A program made the position numbers and the translations under genes. Below, piece by piece: positions 15,126 to 18,083 of a stretch of 18,083 nt of DNA (positions are counted from its first letter, which is position 1; each line of letters opens with the position of its first letter). Origin of the DNA: Candidatus Ruthturnera sp. (GTDB taxonomy: Bacteria > Pseudomonadota > Gammaproteobacteria > PS1 > Pseudothioglobaceae); the NCBI GenBank assembly GCA_018648985.1, contig JABGOT010000099.1:1-18083 (forward strand), written 5' to 3'. The notes under the pieces are model-generated. The model ran no database searches and had not been told where the DNA came from. It saw nothing but the letters and a program-made list of their open reading frames with translations.

Positions 15126-16928
15126 GTGCTCGACTCCATTCAATCCCCACAAGATGTCAAACAACTGGATTTAGACCAACTACAGTCCTTGGTGGATGAA
15201 ATACGTGCGTTTCTAATTGAAAACATTCAAAAAACAGGTGGTCACTTAGCACCCAATCTTGGCACAGTTGAATTAACAGTCGCCATGCATTATGTGTTTG
15301 ACACACCTGATGATAGCTTTGTATTTGATGTGGGGCATCAAGCCTACACCCACAAAATACTAACAGGTCGAAAAGATAGAATGCCCACACTAAGAAAGAA
15401 AGATGGCTTAAGTGGCTTTACTAAACGCAGCGAAAGTGCACACGATGCATTTGGCGCTGGGCATTCATCGACTTCAATCAGTGCAGCACTAGGTATTGCT
15501 ATTGGTAACAAGGTTAATCAGGTTGATCACAAATCCATTGCAGTTATTGGTGATGGTGCGCTGACCGGCGGCATGTCATTTGAAGCGCTGAATCATGCGG
15601 GAGATTCAGACGCTGATTTACTCATTATCTTAAATGACAATGACATGAGTATTTCTAAAAATGTCGGTGCAATGAATAAATACTTAACCAAGCTTATTTC
15701 TGGCAAGGTCTATTCCACCATGAAATCTAAGTCTCTAGGTTTTTTAGAAAAAATGCCAATGATTCATGAGTTTGCCAAACGCTCAGAAGAACACCTTAAA
15801 GGTATGGTGTTGCCAAGTACTTTGTTTGAAGAATTGGGCGTAGATTACTTTGGTCCTATTGATGGTCACGACCTACCCATGTTGGTTAAAACCTTGCAAA
15901 ATCTAAAGCAGCTGAAAATGCCAAGACTGCTACACATTATTACCAAAAAGGGTTACGGCTTGAAAACTGCAGAAAACGATCCTTGCAAATTCCATGGTAT
16001 CGCCCCTGCTCAAAGTAACAGCTCTACATTGCCAAGCTATAGCTCTGTTTTTGGCCAATGGTTACTTAATACTGCTACTAACGACTCTCAACTAATGGCT
16101 ATTACCCCAGCCATGTGTACCGGCTCAGGTATGAGTGAATTTGAGGTTAAGTTTCCTGAACAATATTTTGATGTGGGTATCGCTGAACAGCATGCGATTA
16201 CCTTTGCAGGTGGTTTGGCCACTCAAGGTTTAAAGCCTGTGGTTTCAATCTACTCAACTTTTTTACAAAGAGGTTACGACCAGCTGATTCACGATATTGC
16301 GCTACAAAATTTAAATGTAACCTTTGCTATTGATCGTGCTGGTTTGGTGGGGGCTGATGGCGCGACTCATGCAGGTAGTTTTGATTTAAGTTTTTTGAGA
16401 TGTATCCCTAATTTGGTGATTATGGCACCGAGTAATGCCATTGAAATGTATCAAATGCTCAATACCGCTCATCAGTTTAATGGCCCGGTTTGCGTACGAT
16501 ACCCTCGAGGAAGCTCATTAATTAAAGATTATACTTCTGATATCACACTAGAAATTGGTAAAGCCAACACAGCCAGAATTGGTCAAAAAATAGCCATCTT
16601 TGCCTTTGGCACAACCCTTGATCAAGCACTGATTGCAGGGGAAGCATTAGATGCAACCGTGATTGATATGCGCTTTGTAAAGCCTTTGGATGAAAAATTA
16701 ATTTTAGAAACCTCTAAAACACATCAACAACTCATCACCATTGAAGACAATGCGATTGCTGGTGGTGCTGGCAGTAGTGTTAGTGAATTATTGCATGCAC
16801 ACCACACCAACACACCACTCACCTTGTTAGGATTGCCAGATAACTTTACTGAGCAAGGCTCGCAAGAAGAATTGTGTACTTTATATGGTTTAGATGTAGA
16901 TGGCATCATCCAGGCCGTTCAATCATGA
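15126..16928 (+). CDS. dxs: 1-deoxy-D-xylulose-5-phosphate synthase
   Basis: Dxs condenses pyruvate and glyceraldehyde 3-phosphate, with thiamine diphosphate as cofactor, in the first step of the MEP isoprenoid pathway; the product also feeds thiamine and pyridoxal synthesis. The product is 600 aa (E. coli 620). H40 (TGGHLAPNLGTVELT), the ThDP/Mg motif GDGALTGGMSFEALNHAG to NDND (about 142-173), and the catalytic E354 in DVGIAEQHAITFAGGLA are present. So are the FAIDRAGLVGADG loop and RYPRG. The Arg in E. coli PAMREGSGM is Cys here (C331), a variable site as far as I know. The start is GTG at 15126, with AAGG upstream; the next ATG is codon 54, after H40. The stop overlaps the next start (ATGA). 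Confidence 0.97.
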   Translation: MLDSIQSPQDVKQLDLDQLQSLVDEIRAFLIENIQKTGGHLAPNLGTVELTVAMHYVFDTPDDSFVFDVGHQAYTHKILTGRKDRMPTLRKKDGLSGFTKRSESAHDAFGAGHSSTSISAALGIAIGNKVNQVDHKSIAVIGDGALTGGMSFEALNHAGDSDADLLIILNDNDMSISKNVGAMNKYLTKLISGKVYSTMKSKSLGFLEKMPMIHEFAKRSEEHLKGMVLPSTLFEELGVDYFGPIDGHDLPMLVKTLQNLKQLKMPRLLHIITKKGYGLKTAENDPCKFHGIAPAQSNSSTLPSYSSVFGQWLLNTATNDSQLMAITPAMCTGSGMSEFEVKFPEQYFDVGIAEQHAITFAGGLATQGLKPVVSIYSTFLQRGYDQLIHDIALQNLNVTFAIDRAGLVGADGATHAGSFDLSFLRCIPNLVIMAPSNAIEMYQMLNTAHQFNGPVCVRYPRGSSLIKDYTSDITLEIGKANTARIGQKIAIFAFGTTLDQALIAGEALDATVIDMRFVKPLDEKLILETSKTHQQLITIEDNAIAGGAGSSVSELLHAHHTNTPLTLLGLPDNFTEQGSQEELCTLYGLDVDGIIQAVQS

Positions 16929-17419
16929 AAAAAACACTCAAACGACTTAGCCCCAACCCGGAAGATTTAAAAAATCACAAAAACTTAGGCTGGCTGTCTA
17001 AACACTTGCATGATCGTAGTTTGTGGAACTTTAATAGGCGCTCTATTTCTAAAGCATTCGCAGTCGGCTTATTTTGCGCTTTTGTTCCAGTGCCATTTCA
17101 GATGATATTGGCAGCGCCTGGGGCGGTTATTTTTTCTGCCAACCTACCCTTATCGGTAGCCTTAGTATGGATTACCAACCCAATTACCATGCCACCGATC
17201 TATTACGGATGTTATAAATTAGGCGCTTGGATTTTAGGTGTTGAAGTTCAACAAGACTTTGTTATGTCGCTAGATTACGTTTGGGAAGTGTTTGGGGTTA
17301 TTTGGCAGCCTTTCTTGCTAGGCTGTATGGTTGTTTCTGTTGTCAGTGCTTTTGTTGGTTACTGGGCAATCCAGGCAATCTACCGAGTTAAAGCTTATAA
17401 AAGATCTAAACGCTCTTAA
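16925..17419 (+). CDS. DUF2062 family membrane protein
   Basis: This is a 164-aa DUF2062 protein; the family function is unknown. A basic N-terminal segment (MKKTLKRLSP to about 43) precedes helices at about 44-70 (SKAFAVGLFCAFVPVPFQMILAAPGAV) and 73-95. ITNPITMPPIYYGCYKLG is the family's Pro-rich motif, and a last helix lies at about 126-150. The tail is strongly basic. The ATG at 16925 overlaps the dxs stop by 4 bp, suggesting translational coupling. An in-frame ATG at 16874 would add 17 residues inside dxs that do not resemble the family, so it was not used. The 3' end overlaps convergent ispG by 14 bp. Confidence 0.88.
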   Translation: MKKTLKRLSPNPEDLKNHKNLGWLSKHLHDRSLWNFNRRSISKAFAVGLFCAFVPVPFQMILAAPGAVIFSANLPLSVALVWITNPITMPPIYYGCYKLGAWILGVEVQQDFVMSLDYVWEVFGVIWQPFLLGCMVVSVVSAFVGYWAIQAIYRVKAYKRSKRS

Positions 17420-18083
17420 GTTGTGAGCGTATTTGTGCTTCTAGCTCATCAACCAAATTAGCATTTTCAATTTTAGAATGTGTTTGGCCATTAATATAAA
17501 GTAAGTTTGGGCTACCGCCTGTTAAACCAACAGAAACAGCTTTTGCCTCACCTGGGCCATTGACCACACAGCCAATCACCGCTACATCGATTGGGTCAAC
17601 AATATCTTCAAGGCGTGACTCCAGCTCATTAACCACTGAAATTACATCAAACTTTTGTCGTGAGCAAGATGGGCAAGCAATAAGATTAACACCCTTCTTA
17701 CGCAAGTGTAGAGATTTCAAAATATCAAAACCCACTTTAACTTCATCTACCGGATCAGATGCTAATGACACACGAATGGTGTCACCAATACCTTCAGACA
17801 ACAACAAGCCTAAACCAATAGAGGATTTCACCGCACCCGCTCTAAATGAGCCGGCCTCTGTAATACCTAAATGCAAAGGATTGTCAATTTGTGAAGCCAG
17901 TTGTTTATAAGCGAATACGGTCATGAATATTTCAGAGGCTTTAAGCGATATTTTAAAATTATCAAAATTAAGCTTGTCTAAAATATCGATATGCCTAAAG
18001 GCTGATTCCACCATCGCCTCTGGCGTTGGTTCGGTGTATTTTTTCTGCAAGTCTTTTTCTAATGAGCCGGCATTCACACCGAT
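17406..18083 (-). CDS. ispG: 4-hydroxy-3-methylbut-2-en-1-yl diphosphate synthase, C-terminal part
   Basis: IspG (GcpE) is the 4Fe-4S enzyme that reductively opens MEcPP to HMBPP, the next-to-last step of the MEP pathway. Only about 225 C-terminal codons lie in the window; the gene continues past the right edge. The frame is open to 18083 and reads IGVNAGSLEKDL, as in E. coli, so the GTG at 18075-18077 is an internal valine codon and not the start. All three cluster cysteines are visible: the pair in ACPSCSRQ and the one in GCVVNGPGEA, the latter with the conserved Glu. The HLGITEAG and GIGDTIRVSLASDPVDEV segments are typical. It converges on the DUF2062 gene with a 14-bp tail overlap. Confidence 0.96.
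   Translation of the reverse strand: MGVNAGSLEKDLQKKYTEPTPEAMVESAFRHIDILDKLNFDNFKISLKASEIFMTVFAYKQLASQIDNPLHLGITEAGSFRAGAVKSSIGLGLLLSEGIGDTIRVSLASDPVDEVKVGFDILKSLHLRKKGVNLIACPSCSRQKFDVISVVNELESRLEDIVDPIDVAVIGCVVNGPGEAKAVSVGLTGGSPNLLYINGQTHSKIENANLVDELEAQIRSQLKSV

Noticed and set aside
16115..16117. Dxs C331 in place of the E. coli Arg as a sign of altered catalysis
   Set aside because: The site is not among the ThDP or catalytic residues I know, and H40, the ThDP motif and E354 are intact.
16874..16924. Longer start for the DUF2062 gene
   Set aside because: The extra residues come from an out-of-frame reading of dxs and do not resemble the family; the ATGA overlap start at 16925 fits better.
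18075..18077. GTG as the start of ispG
   Set aside because: The frame stays open to the window edge and matches conserved IspG sequence (IGVNAGSLEKDL) on both sides, so it is an internal valine codon.

Overview
The window is a compact, AT-rich stretch of bacterial core genome. All gene products resemble gammaproteobacterial families: long-form PurL, TrhP/YegQ, E. coli-type Hsp33, HtpX, NadA, CGFS glutaredoxin, and the MEP-pathway enzymes Dxs and IspG. The low GC content, short intergenic gaps and protein flavour suggest a small-genome gammaproteobacterium, perhaps of the SUP05/Thioglobus sulfur-oxidiser and symbiont group. That placement is inferred from overall resemblance and was not tested. 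I see no phage, insertion sequence, CRISPR array or defence system.

Layout from left to right. The 3' end of a tRNA, probably tRNA-His, is followed by an intrinsic terminator (1-67). hslO (Hsp33, minus) and an RluA-type pseudouridine synthase (plus) diverge from a 30-bp gap centred on a perfect 18-bp AT palindrome. A small cysteine-containing lipoprotein gene (minus) overlaps the end of the synthase gene and diverges from htpX. A good heat-shock (sigma-32) promoter match precedes htpX. Seven tightly spaced plus-strand genes follow: htpX, map, a DUF502 membrane protein gene, aspS, nadA, yebC and purL (2117-11776). They cover membrane-protein quality control, N-terminal methionine removal, Asp-tRNA charging, NAD synthesis, translation-associated regulation and purine synthesis.

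The 209-bp gap after purL is the least ordinary non-coding stretch. It holds 14-bp direct repeats, four phased A-tracts and a perfect 15-bp-arm hairpin without a T-tract. Beyond it come a YgjP-type metallopeptidase gene (plus), then grxD and a small class I methyltransferase gene (both minus). trhP, dxs and a DUF2062 gene follow on the plus strand. The window ends inside ispG (minus), which is cut off at its 5' end by the right edge. dxs and ispG, two enzymes of isoprenoid-precursor synthesis, therefore sit about 0.5 kb apart and converge across the DUF2062 gene.

No new multi-gene system is evident. The strongest oddity is Hsp33, which has lost two of the four cysteines that normally hold its redox-sensing zinc. 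Other points to check are the palindrome between hslO and the pseudouridine synthase gene, the sigma-32 promoter heading a long housekeeping gene run, residues in AspRS typical of the non-discriminating type, and the structured gap after purL.
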